From NCBI GenBank assembly GCA_963580285.1, contig OY757020.1, forward strand, positions 96,785,497 through 96,849,496: a DNA stretch of 64,000 bases. Direction: 5' to 3'. Of this stretch, positions 22,684-33,337 are shown piece after piece. A program made the translations under genes and the position numbers. Source of the DNA: Lucinisca nassula. Its lineage: Eukaryota > Mollusca > Bivalvia > Lucinida > Lucinidae. Position 1 is the first letter of the stretch, and each line of letters opens with the position of its first letter. The notes beneath the pieces were generated by a model. The model did no database searches. It had not been told where the DNA came from and was given only the letters and a program-made list of their open reading frames with translations.

Positions 22684-22879
22684 TTAACCATATTCAGTTT
22701 AGCCACACCTATTTCTGACTTTGAACCAATCAGATTACTTGATGTAATTTTTTCCTACAAATTCATAAATTGAATGTCAAACAGTGTAGATCCTGATCAG
22801 ATGGCTTCTTCAGAAGCCATCTGATCTGGATCTACACTGTTTCCAAAGATAGGGGTTGGCGTGAACAGCAAGATAAGGC
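22684..22879. mobile_element. TTAA MITE, right end lost
   Basis: TTAA and hairpin present; the sequence breaks in CAGCAAGATAAGG, where reverse transcriptase sequence begins. Confidence 0.65.
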
Positions 22880-23623
22880 TTTCCATTGATAACCAATCTG
22901 AAATTATTGAAGCTTTTAGCTCTAATTCTAGTTATTTAGATGATTTATTAAATATTGATAATACCTATTTTGATGGTTTGATCAGTCTGATTTACCCCCC
23001 AGAACTTCAGTTAAATAAAACAAATTCTTCTGATACCGAGGCCCCGTTTTTGGATTTACATTTATCTATTGTAGATGGATTTGTTTCGTGCAAAATTTAT
23101 GATAAACGCGATGACTTTGATTTTGAGATTGTAAATTTTCCTTTTTTGGATGGTGATTTTCCTCGTGCGCCATCCTATGGCGTTTATATTTCGCAATTAA
23201 TTTGATTTGCTAGAGTATGTAGTCATGTAACTGACTTCAACACTCGTAATAAATTATTAATGGCTAAACTCCTTAATCAGGGTTATCGGTACCATAAACT
23301 ACGCAAAGCCTTTTCAAAATTTTATAGATGCCATTCTGATTTAATTTCAATATTGGACTTAAATCTCTTCTGCAACAAGGTCTATCGGAACCCGAATTTT
23401 ATGGTGACTTAGTATATAAATTCAGAAAAATATATAACCGCAATGACTTCAGCACCCAATTTCGTAAAATCATTCTTCGATATAAAAAGATTGGGTACAA
23501 CGTGGATATTATACGACAGACTGCATGCATGGTAGTTAACCCAATCACGGTTGGCAACTTTGCTTCCCTCTTTAATTGCACGCCGGTGGGTCAGGCCTCA
23601 GATTCTATGACGGCTCCAACGTA
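22880..23623 (+). pseudogene. Decayed retroelement reverse transcriptase, C-terminal part
   Basis: Shows FLDLHLSIVDG, a YDKRDDFDFEIVNFPFLDGD stretch, YGVYISQLI and a charged RYHKLRKAF tail, which I know from reverse transcriptases of retroelements common in molluscs and other marine invertebrates. The copy is dead: a stop (TGA where CGA is expected) at about 23203 and a one-base frameshift near 23350, after which a second frame runs to a TAA at about 23621. The catalytic YxDD region is absent because the 5' part is truncated against a TTAA-type MITE. Family (Penelope-like or non-LTR) is not settled. Confidence 0.72.
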
Positions 23624-24340
23624 AAGGCTTATTGAGAATTAGAGAGATAATGTTGGTTGGTGCCTGATGCTCTGTCTCTGGTCGGGCTCATCGGAGTCTA
23701 ACTGTTGGTTTTCTTTTGCTCCAGCATTTCAGTGGTTTCTTGCTGTCGAGTCCTCACCGTTGTCTCACCTCTGTGGTTCTTTGATTTTTGTGTTCACGGA
23801 GATGTTGCACTGATGAGTTAGGAGGCCTTCATGCGGACTGAACAAATTATTTGTCTAAATCGCGACGGAAGTAAGGGCGAGGATTGTGGCCATGTAAAAT
23901 CGATTTAAGCCCCTCAGTGGAAATCTTCCACTGACCGTTCCAAGGCGGCTCTTCTGTGGTGATTTATTTATGTTGTTGTTTGTTACTTACTGTGTGTATC
24001 ACTTTTGTCTTTTATTTTGGATGGCCATATGGCCATTTTTTGGGAAAGTAACTGTCCTTATGGCCTTCCTTTGTTTAGGTTTCCATTATGGTCTGGTCGC
24101 TTAATGTTTGTATTTCTTTCCCTTTGGTGTCTTTTATGGGTGGAGTTAGTTAATTGTATCAATTCCTGATCTTTGTTTTACTTCTACTTAAACTATTTCC
24201 ACTGTTCCCATGTAAACAGTTTTCTCAATCTTACGACGCTTTTGGCATTATTTTCAACTTTTTAAAACAGTTTTGGAAAAAAAAAACATCTGTTTATGTC
24301 AATGAGTGTGTGTGTTAGTGTGTAAGCTGGGTCTTTTCAC
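23624..24340 (+). mobile_element. Probable 3' region of the reverse transcriptase element
   Basis: Non-coding, T-rich sequence directly after the pseudogene's stop, not matching other repeats here and ending near an A-run (about 24279). The 3' border is a guess. Confidence 0.4.
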
Positions 24341-24469
24341 CATGGATGTGACAAACTGACTCCTCCTCACAAAAGATCAGCATTATTTGCAGGTTATTGT
24401 CAGCACTGTTATTATTATTAGTATTTTTAATACAGGATCTTACACAAGTGATCATTTCATATGAAGTTC

Positions 24470-24715
24470 ATCATTAAGATAACACATCTGTGTGACACAG
24501 TGCACTCTTATTTCTCCAAAATGGTCATTTTCTGATGAAAATCTGAGAGTTTTTACTTATTTATACTCCAATGATAGATAGGGCATGCTCGTTAGAACTG
24601 CCTCGTTCTAAAAAGTACCTACAACCTATGTTTTAGAGCAGATATAAGAAAAATTATGTTTACCCACGTTTTCTCTATATAAAGTGAGGTGTAAGGGGGA
24701 AAGTTTGTTCAACAC
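24470..24715. mobile_element. ATCACGAAAACAC-type MITE, decayed
   Basis: Keeps GATGAAAATCTGAGAGTTTT, a damaged GTTAGAACTGCC hairpin and TTTTCTCTATATAAAGTG. Confidence 0.5.
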
Positions 24716-24790
24716 TATTTTGAACTTTTCCAAGCACAAAATGAATTTTGAGCAAAAAATATTTAGTTTTTATTTCATATTCCCACCTAC

Positions 24791-24938
24791 CTGTATTTTT
24801 CTGGTACTTCAAGAAAATATCTTTTTCTCTCTTCAGTAGTAAAACCACACATAACATTGTAAAAGATATGGAAGTTAGCTTCTCCTAGTGACTGATGAAT
24901 CACTCGGCTCTTCTCTAACATGTGCTCTGTGATTCTGG
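24791..24938 (-). CDS. Myosin exon 6 (LEKSR helix)
   Basis: Continues as [30 protein letters not shown] and ends FLEVPEKY plus two bases of an arginine codon. GARI..LLEKSR and NFHIFY are diagnostic of myosins. Acceptor TTTTCAG (phase 1), donor GTAGGT (phase 2). A truncated near-copy of this exon sits about 0.6 kb upstream in transcript sense. Confidence 0.92.
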
Positions 24939-24961
24939 CTGAAAACATAACCATTGTCTGG

Positions 24962-25180
24962 TACACAGCAACCTTGTTATAACACGGTTCATTATAACAT
25001 GGTTTGGATATAACATGGTTTCAAGATGGATCCCAAAATGTATTGATTATATAGAAAAATGGCCATAAATGGTCATTTTTCTATATAATCTATACATTTT
25101 TGTTTGGATATAACATGGTTGTTTAACTAACACGATTTCTGCTTTGGACCCCATCAGCAGTGTTATAAAGATGTTGAAGT
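24962..25180. mobile_element. Ttataacac-type MITE with hairpin
   Basis: CAACCTTGTTATAACACGGT at the left, and a 45-base palindrome around AAAATGGCCATAAATGGTCA. Confidence 0.6.
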
Positions 25181-25199
25181 GTAATTGAATAATCAATAA

Positions 25200-25470
25200 G
25201 GCCCGGTTGTTCAAAACTAATAATGTCATTAGTTAGTATAATATGAAAACTTTGATCATTTGATATGGCAAATATGCCAATATTTTTGCTGAAAAAAATG
25301 TGAGTAGCTTTTGGAACTGCAATAGCTACTCACATTTTTACAGCAAAAATAGCTAATATTTTTGCTGAAAAAAATGTGAGTAGCTTTTGCATTTGCAAAA
25401 GCAACTCACATTTTTTCAGCAAAAATACCAGGGGCCATTTGTTCAAAACTAACAGCATCATTAGTTAACA
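25200..25470. mobile_element. GGGCCAGTTGTTCAAA-type MITE, with duplicated hairpin
   Basis: Two tandem hairpins on GAAAAAAATGTGAGTAGCTT between ends GGCCCGGTTGTTCAAAAC and reverse. It borders the truncated exon 6 copy. Confidence 0.55.
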
Positions 25471-25566
25471 AACCACACATCACACTGTAAAAGATATGGA
25501 AGTTAGCTTCTCCTAGTGACTGATGTATCACTCGGCTCTTCTCTAACATGTGCTCTGTGATTCTGG
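25471..25566 (-). pseudogene. Truncated duplicate of myosin exon 6
   Basis: Repeats the 5' two-thirds of exon 6, including the TTTTTCAG acceptor and about 12 intron bases, and reads [12 protein letters not shown] to [10 protein letters not shown]. The similarity stops after the CGF region, where MITE-like sequence takes over, so the last 17 or so codons and the donor are missing. Changes against exon 6 are few; one in the RVIHQ codons is silent and one gives N to S. It probably cannot replace exon 6, so I read it as a recent partial duplication. Confidence 0.8.
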
Positions 25567-25611
25567 CTGAAAAATAACCATAGTTTTGTAATCGAATAAT
25601 CATTAACCCAT

Positions 25612-25976
25612 TTTATCATATGACGTCGCGTCTGAGTGTGTAATAACGCCATGTAATATTTTCGATAATCCACTAGTGGATTAAATATGCAAATTAGCTA
25701 GACACGTCCCGTAACGTTACATGTAAGACGTCCTTAATGACGTCCCGTTTACTAATGGCGGAATATTGATATTTTTTGTTAACAATCGTGAAAAAAATGC
25801 GTTTTAAATGTCATATGATAAATAGAATCTTGCATTCATGCTCATGTATTATTGAATTTATTAAACTCGTTGAGGAAAAGGAATAAAATGTTCGGCAAGC
25901 CTCGCATTTTATCCCTTTTCCTCAACTCGTTTAATAAATTCAATAATACATGAGCACTCATGTAAGATCCTCTATG
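25612..25976. mobile_element. Catatgacgtc-type MITE, near-intact
   Basis: TTATCATATGACGTCGCGTC to TGTAAGATCCTCTATG, with the internal palindrome at 25872-25935. Confidence 0.75.
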
Positions 25977-26200
25977 TATGCTTGTGGACTCTTCCATTGC
26001 TGTATGTTGGACAAGTCCATTTGTCATATAAGGGGTATCGGACCTATATTTTCATTTTTATTCTATTTCTGGTGGAAAATTCTGTTAACAAACAGAGCAG
26101 GCCCTGATCAGATGCCGCGCTTTGCGGCGTCTGATCTGGGCCTGAACTGTTTGCCAAGGTACCCTTTTGAGGTTTTCCCGCATACAATTGGTTAAGGCAA
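25977..26200. repeat. Hairpin-bearing repeat (gatcagacgccgc type)
   Basis: AGGCCCTGATCAGATGCCGC pairs with GCGGCGTCTGATCTGGGCCT. Flanks match those at 44000 and 56810-57000. Confidence 0.6.
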
Positions 26201-26249
26201 GGTTCTTTACAATTAACAATTTCATCTGTTAGCATATTGTTAAAATTTT

Positions 26250-26545
26250 AATCATTTGATATCGCCACTATGCCAATATTTTTGCTGAAAAAATGTGAAT
26301 AGCTTTTGCATTTACTCACATTTTTCCAGCAAAAATACCAGGAGCCATCTATTCGAAACTAAAGATGTTAATAGTTAAAATATTGTTAAAAATTTGATAG
26401 TTAAACGTGGCAGATATACAAATACTTTTTCCAGAAAAAAATGTGAGCAGCTATTGCAAATGCTAACTAGAACAGTTAACAATATGACCACTAACAAACT
26501 CGTTAAGCTGACGATGTTTTGAACAGTTGGACCCGGAGTACTAGA
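26250..26545. mobile_element. GGGCCAGTTGTTCAAA-type MITE, decayed
   Basis: Repeats of TTTTTGCTGAAAAAATGTGA and an end GATGTTTTGAACAGTTGG. Confidence 0.5.
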
Positions 26546-26584
26546 CCTTAGACTTGCTAGAACAGTTTGATTATTTACTCACAT

Positions 26585-26865
26585 TACACTAACAAGTGTG
26601 ACATAGAGTATTTTTTCACATCTCCAAAACGGTTCTTTTTCTGATGAAAATTTGTTTACCGGTATATATTTTCCTTATGTACTCCAAATGCAGGTTGTGG
26701 GTGCTTGTTAGAACAGCCTAATTTAGGCAGTTCTATCAAGTACGCATAACCTATGTTTTGGAACAGAAAATAGAAAATATTGGATACCTGTATGAACCCC
26801 AGTTTTCTCTATTAGTTTTCTTTATGTAATGATTATGTGGAGTTTAAGGGGTGTCATTACACAAA
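26585..26865. mobile_element. ATCACGAAAACAC-type MITE, decayed
   Basis: TTTTTCTGATGAAAATTTG, hairpin GTTAGAACAGCCTAATTTAG, then CCCCAGTTTTCTCTAT. Confidence 0.5.
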
Positions 26866-26963
26866 CTTATTAACCTGCTGTGCAAGGGGATTCTTATGAC
26901 ATAAGTTTATATATTTTTATGGATCGAAAGGGAATTTGGCATTAATTTGGGAATATGTTTTAC

Positions 26964-27078
26964 CTCCAAGTATGGCACCTTCCTCAGAGAAGACAATCTC
27001 TATTAATTTTCCAAACCTACTGGAGTTGTCATTCATGATTGTCCTGGCATTTCCAAATGCTTCTAATAGTGGGTTCAC
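26964..27078 (-). CDS. Myosin exon 5 (switch I)
   Basis: Reads [13 protein letters not shown], then the switch I motif NDNSSRFGK (residues 151-159) and [13 protein letters not shown]. All canonical nucleotide-contact residues are kept. Phase 0 acceptor TTAG, phase 1 donor GTAAAA. Confidence 0.94.
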
Positions 27079-27104
27079 CTAAAACAAGGGAAAAATACAA
27101 TAAC

Positions 27105-27640
27105 TAGAAATGTGTCTAAAGGAAATGGATGCTTCCACCAGATAGCGCAATTAAGAAAACTTAAGCACAAATTAGTAATGCTGCCTCGGATATGGACGTG
27201 CACAGAGATGGATGGACAGGGGCAATACTTTATGCCTATTCAACCATTCTTCAAATGTGGGCATAAAACTGAGCCCCCTCCTAAGACTAGAAATGTGTCC
27301 AAGGGACACAGCTGCCCCACTTGGTAATTGTGTCACTCATGAAAAACTTAAACACAAATTGCTAAAGCCATCTCCGACTCGGACGCAGACACAGATACTA
27401 AAGGGGAAGGAAGGACAGAGGTAACACTATATGAGCCCCGCCAAGCGAATTTGTGTCTTCGAGCATTCCGTCATGCCAAATTTTAACTGCGCATGCCCAG
27501 CCATTCAGCGGGGCCAGGGTTATGGCTTTCTGTCTGAAGGTTCCTCTTGATTCACTGCTCGCATAGGCGATAAGCACCAAAATTGCTTGACGGGGCCCAT
27601 ATGACCTTTCCACTGTTCATTGAATGGCAGGGCTATAAAC
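27105..27640 (+). mobile_element. Short tandem-core-type elements (actagaaatgtgtcc)
   Basis: Two starts with ACTAGAAATGTGTCYAA.GG (27103, 27288) and a gggcataaa end near 27256, but no core array. Confidence 0.5.
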
Positions 27641-27879
27641 AACATACTCACTCTATAGATGACAAGCAAGCATAGCTTCAGAGAAGGTGGTTTTTTTATC
27701 CGAAAAGTACTGATATTTTTTTATTATTTCTGCATCAAAATGTATGTTGAGGGTACTCATTAGAGTGCCTTGCTGATATGTCAATCTATGGATACCCCCT
27801 CTAATCAGGGGCTATGCAGCAAGGGTCAGACAAACCTGTGCAAAATTCCAAATCTTGCAGTCTGGCCCAGAAAACATGT

Positions 27880-28103
27880 ACACTCCATATTTTTTCAGTT
27901 CTGTGGTGTATTCCTTGCTTCCAAAGGATAACCCTTTTATAGAACATATTTAACTTCACTACAGCTGGTGTGTGGGAATGTGTGGCGGCGGTAAAACGTC
28001 TCCCTGCCCAACATCATAGTGTAGATTATATTTTCTTGTCCTTTGGGATAATTGATTCCATTGTGGAATTTTGAAAATATCTGAGGGTCACTTATGAGGC
28101 CTA
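27880..28103 (+). repeat. CTGCAGCTGGTG module, left part, split by an element
   Basis: Continues at 30144 after the 2.04-kb element. The joined sequence matches the inverted copy at 7925-8088. Confidence 0.65.
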
Positions 28104-30143
28104 CAGTACGGCTCAGGTATAAGAACCAAAAAACTCTTTATTCCGAATCTCGGCGTTTCGAGTACTTTCAAAAACACTCGGAATTGTTCCGAGAATATGT
28201 ATATATATTGCGGACACTCCTTGAAAACACTCGCAAGGTCCGCGGTACGCGAAGTTTCGCGAAATTATTCCGAGTCGTAATATCGTACCTGGAGGCAATC
28301 TTTTCTCGCGAAGTTATGCGGAAATACTCGGAGGAATTTGACGAAATACCTGGGCATTTTTTTTTTTTTTTTTGTTTATTTAATGTTCTTTTACCATATT
28401 ATATAATTATAAGATAATAATTATAACTGATAGTTATTATAATGTAAACAATGTCAAAAGTCAACAAAGAGGTAATCATTAATTACCCAGGGTGTGAAAC
28501 TGCACAGTGATTTCAAACAAAGGAATCAGTTAGGCATGACGAGTACATACAACTCTTTCAAGTCCGTAATTGAAAGCATGTTGAACATCATAAAATTACA
28601 GGAAAAGCGGTCATTTTGAACTCAAAATTTCTCCATGTAATTTTGATATTTTCAAAAAAAGAAAATTATTTTGATATAATATAATCATTTGTCTTTCATT
28701 CTTAAATAATTTTAATGTGAAGTATTATCGGACAATTGAGAAACAAATAATCAAAGGTGATAACTGTCAGCGAAATTTGACGGATTTCGGCCGCCATTAT
28801 TGGCTTCTTTTAAACTGCAAAATCGGTCATTTTGAACTCAAAATTTCTCCATGTAATTTTAAGATTTTCAAAAAAAGAAAATTATTTTGATATAATATAA
28901 TCATTTGTCTTTCATTCTTTAATAATTTTAATGTGAAGTATAATCGGACAAATGAGAAACAAATAATCAAAGGTGATAAATATCAGCGAAATTTTAACGG
29001 ATTTCGGCCGCCATTATTGGCTTCTTTTAAACTGCAAAATCGGTCATTTTGAACTCATAATTTCTCCATGTAATTTTGATATTTTCAAAAAAAAAGAAAA
29101 TTATTTTGATATAATATAATCATTTGTCTTTCATTCTTTAATAATTTTAATGTGAAGTATTATCGGACAATTGAGAAACAAATAATCAAAGGTGATAACT
29201 GTCAGCGAAATTTTGACGGGTTTCGGCCGCCATTATTAGCTTCTTTAAAACTGCAAAATCGGTCATTTTGAACTCAAAATTTCCCCATGTAATTTTTATA
29301 TTTTCAAAAAAAGAAAATTATTTTGATATAATATTATCATTTGTCTTTCATTCTTTAATAATTTTAATGTGAAGTATTGTCGGACAATTGAGAAACAAAT
29401 AATCAAAGGTGATAACTGTCATCGAAATTTTGACCGCTTTCGGCCGCCATTATTGGCTTCTTTAAAACTGCAAAATCGGTCATTTTGAACTCAAAATTTC
29501 TCCATGTAATTTAAAGATTTTCAAAAAAAGAAAATTATTTTGATATAATATAATCATTTGTCTTTCATTCTTTAATAATTTTAATGTGAAGTATTATCGG
29601 ACAATTGAGAAACAAATAATCAAAGGTGATAACTGTCAGCGAAATTTTGACGGGTTTCGGCCGCCATTATTGGCTTCTTTAAAACTGCAAAATCGGTCAT
29701 TTTGAACTAAAAATTTCTCCATGTAATTTTTATATTTTCAAAAAAAGAAAATTATTTTGATATAATATAATCATTTGTCTTTCATTCTTTAATAATTTTA
29801 ATGTGAAGTATTATCGGACAAGTGAGAAACAAATAATCAAAGGTGATAACTGTCAGCAAAATTTTGACGGGTTTCGGCCGCCATTATTGGCCTCTGATAC
29901 GTCGCACCGGCGACACATGTTTAATTAAATTAATCACCACTCGCAAATACTCGCAAACACTCCAAATATCACAGGTAAGCTCTGAGGTCCGCGGAATTTC
30001 CTCAGAATATCGTGCGCATAACTTGGAGTAAAATATTTTCACTCGGAGTGGTTTACTCCAAACCATTCGGCGGAAAAACGCGGATTTAAAATGTTGTCCG
30101 CGGAATGAAAAAGAAAAACGGTTCAATTACCTGAGCTGTACTG
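28104..30143. mobile_element. 2.04-kb TA-flanked element carrying a satellite array
   Basis: Ends CAGTACGGCTCAGGTA and, reversed, CAGTACAGCTCAGGTA, with TA on each side (28102-28103, 30144-30145). The empty site is visible at about 8015-8040. The arms (28104-28600, 29885-30143) are rich in cgcgaa, tccgcgg and actcggag motifs. The centre is six ~216-bp tandem units. No transposase; Tc1/mariner-pogo mobilisation is inferred from ends and target. Confidence 0.75.
28600..29890 (+). repeat. ~216-bp satellite, six units
   Basis: Each unit holds TCGGTCATTTTGAACTCAAA, ATTATTTTGATATAATATAA, GGACAATTGAGAAACAAATA and TTTCGGCCGCCATTATTGGC. Units are highly alike, pointing to recent amplification or homogenisation. 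Confidence 0.9.
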
Positions 30144-30260
30144 TAATTGGCCGAAACTAGCTAGTCTGGCCCAGAAAACATGTATACTCCAAATTTTTTC
30201 AGTTCTGTGGTGTATTCCTTGCTTCCAAAGGATAACCCTTTTATAGAACATATTTACTGA
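30144..30260 (+). repeat. CTGCAGCTGGTG module, right part
   Basis: Continues the module broken at 28103 (ttggccgaaactagctagtc ... ccttttatagaaca). Confidence 0.6.
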
Positions 30261-30266
30261 TTTCAG

Positions 30267-30433
30267 GCATGTATACAAGCTCTTGATGTAGCTTCATGCA
30301 AGAAGGAACAGAAATCTGACAATGTTAAAAGCCTTTTTCTTGGGGTTGATTGTTTGTCAATTGACCTAAAGATACTAAGCATAGAAACTCTTCAGAGCTT
30401 AAGTCCATACTACTTGATTTGTAGGAAATTCAG
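30267..30433 (+). CDS. Candidate plus-strand exon inside a myosin intron
   Basis: Between TGATTTCAG and GTAACT are 55 open codons plus two bases, beginning ACIQALDVASCKKEQK, through LFLGVDCLSIDLK, to YYLICRKF. The stretch is about 200 bp of non-repeat DNA between two repeats. It may be an exon of a nested gene or a captured gene fragment. No partner exon was found. Confidence 0.28.
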
Positions 30434-30477
30434 GTAACTCTCATTATTCTTATTGGTATGAGATCAGAGTTGCGTAA

Positions 30478-30970
30478 ATAGAGGATCTTACATGAGTGCT
30501 CATGTATTATTGAATATATTAAATGAGTTGAGGAAAAGGGATAAAATGCGAGGCTTTGCCGAGCATTTTATCTCTTTTCCTCAACAAGTTTAATAAATTA
30601 TTGATATAGAGGATCTTACATGAGTGCTCATGTATTATTGAATTTATTAAATGAGTTGAGGAAAAGGGATAAAATGCAAGGCTTTGCTGAGCATTTTATC
30701 CCTTTTCCTCAACGAGTTTAATAAATTCAATAATACATGAGCATGAATGCACAATTCTTTTTATCATTAGACATTTAAAACGTATTTTATTCACGATTGT
30801 TTACAAAAATGTTAAAATTCCGCCATTAGTACACGCGTGCCGTCATTAAGGACGTCGTGCATGTTACGTTACGGGGTGTATCTACCTAATTTGCATATTT
30901 AATCCACTAGTGGATTATCAAAAATATTACATGGCGTTATTACACTCTCAGACATGAAGTCATATGATAA
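30478..30970. mobile_element. Catatgacgtc-type MITE with duplicated end
   Basis: The TAGAGGATCTTACATGAGTG end with its palindrome occurs twice (30478-30600, 30604-30740), then the body runs to GACATGAAGTCATATGATAA. Confidence 0.7.
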
Positions 30971-31267
30971 GAGGGTTTTCTTGCACACCAGACAAGGAAA
31001 TCCGCGATTTTACCCTGGGATAGAATTTTATGTTCTGACCCTGGTGTTCCGACTCCAAATCGAATCTAATCGCGTGTTGGATAAAGGCACTGGTTGATTA
31101 CGACCTTGTGTGCGCCGTTGTTAAGGTTGACTTCATGCACGATCCGTGACGTCACTAAACATTCCTGCAGTGTCAACACAATATGGCGGAAGTCGGTACT
31201 CGAAGTGACTGCAGCATTAAAATTCGCAATAGAAATAGAAGGTATGCAAGGAAAAGAATCCAATATG

Positions 31268-31390
31268 GGTGTAAGGGGTGGATAGAAAAATCCGTCCCTC
31301 GGAATCACTGTCCGGCATCACTCGGTAAGCCTCGTGATGCCGGACAGTGTCCCTCTGGACGGATTTTTCAATCCACCCCTCACACCCATA
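31268..31390. repeat. Long hairpin
   Basis: GGGGTGGATAGAAAAATCCG at the left pairs with the right end through CACTGTCCGGCATCAC at the tip; about 50-base arms. Confidence 0.65.
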
Positions 31391-31499
31391 TAAGATTCTT
31401 ATATTATCAATACAAGCTGGACCTGGATGCCTCACCTCCTTATCATACTTGCTTTAAATATTAACAAGTACAATTTAGTATGGTACCTGATGTTGTGGC

Positions 31500-31565
31500 T
31501 GACAGTGTAGACCCTGATGAGACGCCAAATTCTGTTGAATTTCCTCTGGGTCTACACTGTTTGCT
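31500..31565. repeat. Hairpin (gatgagacgcc type)
   Basis: CAGTGTAGACCCTGATGAGA pairs imperfectly with the second half ending CTACACTGTTTG. Confidence 0.5.
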
Positions 31566-31689
31566 CAGTCCTGTCTGTCCAAATATGTAAGATAAATATG
31601 GTATTCTGTTTAGGATAAAACATGATTGTTTAATGAACATGGTTTCAGCTTTGAGCCTGTATAACTGTGTTATGAAGAGGTTGAGATGT

Positions 31690-31810
31690 ACTTATAAGCA
31701 TTACAAAATTCATCTGACCTTCTGTTGCAGAACTTGGTGTCTCACGTGACCCGGGCCAGGCTTGAACCACAGCGGTGAGAGACCTAATGATTAAGAGTCA
31801 CTGATATGTT
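31690..31810 (-). mobile_element. tRNA-derived SINE (family D), fragment
   Basis: In reverse gives GGTCTCTCACCGCTGTGGTT then CAAGCCTGGCCCGGG, the B-box side of the copy at 63480-63613. Confidence 0.5.
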
Positions 31811-32197
31811 TTAATTTGATGATAATCACTAACTAAAACAAAGGAGGGATGTAGTATTCATTACCATGCAGTCAATTATAATAATAAGGAACCGCCTCCC
31901 TGATAAAGCTGCGCCAATGAAGTATACTGAATGAATGAGTCGTGTGCGAGATATATAATTACTATGTATGTTGCTTGTTGCAGTTAGATAGTAGCTTTTG
32001 TAAATAAAAGAATATAATACTATACCCTAGTGGTTCAGTGACTTAACCATCCCTTTAAGGGTCTCGTACATACACACACAAACTACATTATCCACTAGGC
32101 CATGGAGGCCATTAACACTGATTTATTTGTTGTTTTTTATGATCATGTATATATCAATAATTTTCTGAAACTTTGTATCACTCAAAAATAATTTTAC

Positions 32198-32289
32198 CTC
32201 AATAATTTTCTCCTGAAGAAAGTAGTCCCCCTCCCACTGAGACATTCTCACTATCTGAGCAACCAGCATCTTAGATACTTCAGTTTTAC
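32198..32289 (-). CDS. Myosin exon 4
   Basis: Opens with the last glycine of the P-loop and KTEVSKMLVAQIV, then ends FLQEKIIE. Phase 1 in, phase 0 out; acceptor ACAG, donor GTAAAA. The loop between P-loop helix and the next helix (loop 1) is short. Confidence 0.93.
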
Positions 32290-32369
32290 CTGTAAAATTA
32301 AGAATAACATTACAATAACATTACGATAACACATACATATATAAAACACTGTTTTTCTTACCTCTGAAG

Positions 32370-33330
32370 AACTGTCATGATCCTAAGTATTGGGACAGAT
32401 AGGTCTAAGCAAACAGTGCAGACCCAGATCAGACTGCTCCTGAATGAGCAGTCTGATCAGGGTCTATACTGTTTGTCATTCCATCTGGGCCTTTTGGGCT
32501 CCTTGCTGGATCATGATAAAAATTTGCTAAAATTTTAGGAGAATTACAACAAGTTCTGAAGTAACCCAAGCCTTCTCTGATGAAAAAAGCCTTTTTTATT
32601 TTCTGATTTTGGCGGCTTTAAAGCCAAAAAAAAACTAAAAATGCATCCATAGGGCAGGGATGCCCCCGCCTGAAAATATGTCTAGGTTCGTATTCATCCA
32701 TAGAAAGTTATTGACCGTGTTTAAGTTTTGGACCCTTTTTTTACATTTGACCACTAAGTATGACCTTAACCTTGGAAGTAAGGACATTGGTTTTGTGTGA
32801 GGCAGATTGTCTCATGATGGCCAACATTCCTGCCAAGTAATTTCAAAATCCATCCAGAGGTAAGAAAGTTATTGACTGCGTTTAAGTTTCGGATCATTTT
32901 TTTTTTTATCATCTTTGGCCTCTAAGTATGACCTTGACCTTTGAGATACAGATCTGGGTTTGCACGCTACACATTGTCTCATGATAATTAACATTTCTTC
33001 AAAGTAATTTCAAAATCCATCCAGAAATAAGTAAGTTATTGACTGCGTTTAAGTTTCGGACCCTTTTTTTTTACGTTTGACCTCTAAGTATGACCTTTAC
33101 CTTGGAAGTACGGACCTGGGTTTTGCACGTGACACATTGTCTCATGATGGTTAAAATTTCTACAAAGTAATCTCAAAATCCATCCAGAAACAAGAAAGTT
33201 ATTGACTGCGTTTAAGTTTCGGACACCTTCTTTTTACCTTTGACCTCTAAGTAGGACCTTGACCTTGGAGGTACGGACCTGGGTTTAGCACGTGACATGT
33301 CGTCTCATGATGGTTAACATTTCTGTAGGA
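32370..33330 (+). repeat. Segmental tandem duplication, unit 1
   Basis: Unit of 944 bp beginning GACAGATAGGTCTAAGCAAA at 32394, containing an inverted gatccagcaagga MITE and four ~155-bp tandem cores (TTTGACCTCTAAGTATGACC). Almost identical to the next unit. Confidence 0.85.
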
Positions 33331-33337
33331 CATTTCT

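Noticed and set aside
31066..31464. Overlapping frames of 60-93 codons on both strands
   Set aside because: Symmetric because the region is a long palindrome at 31268-31390.
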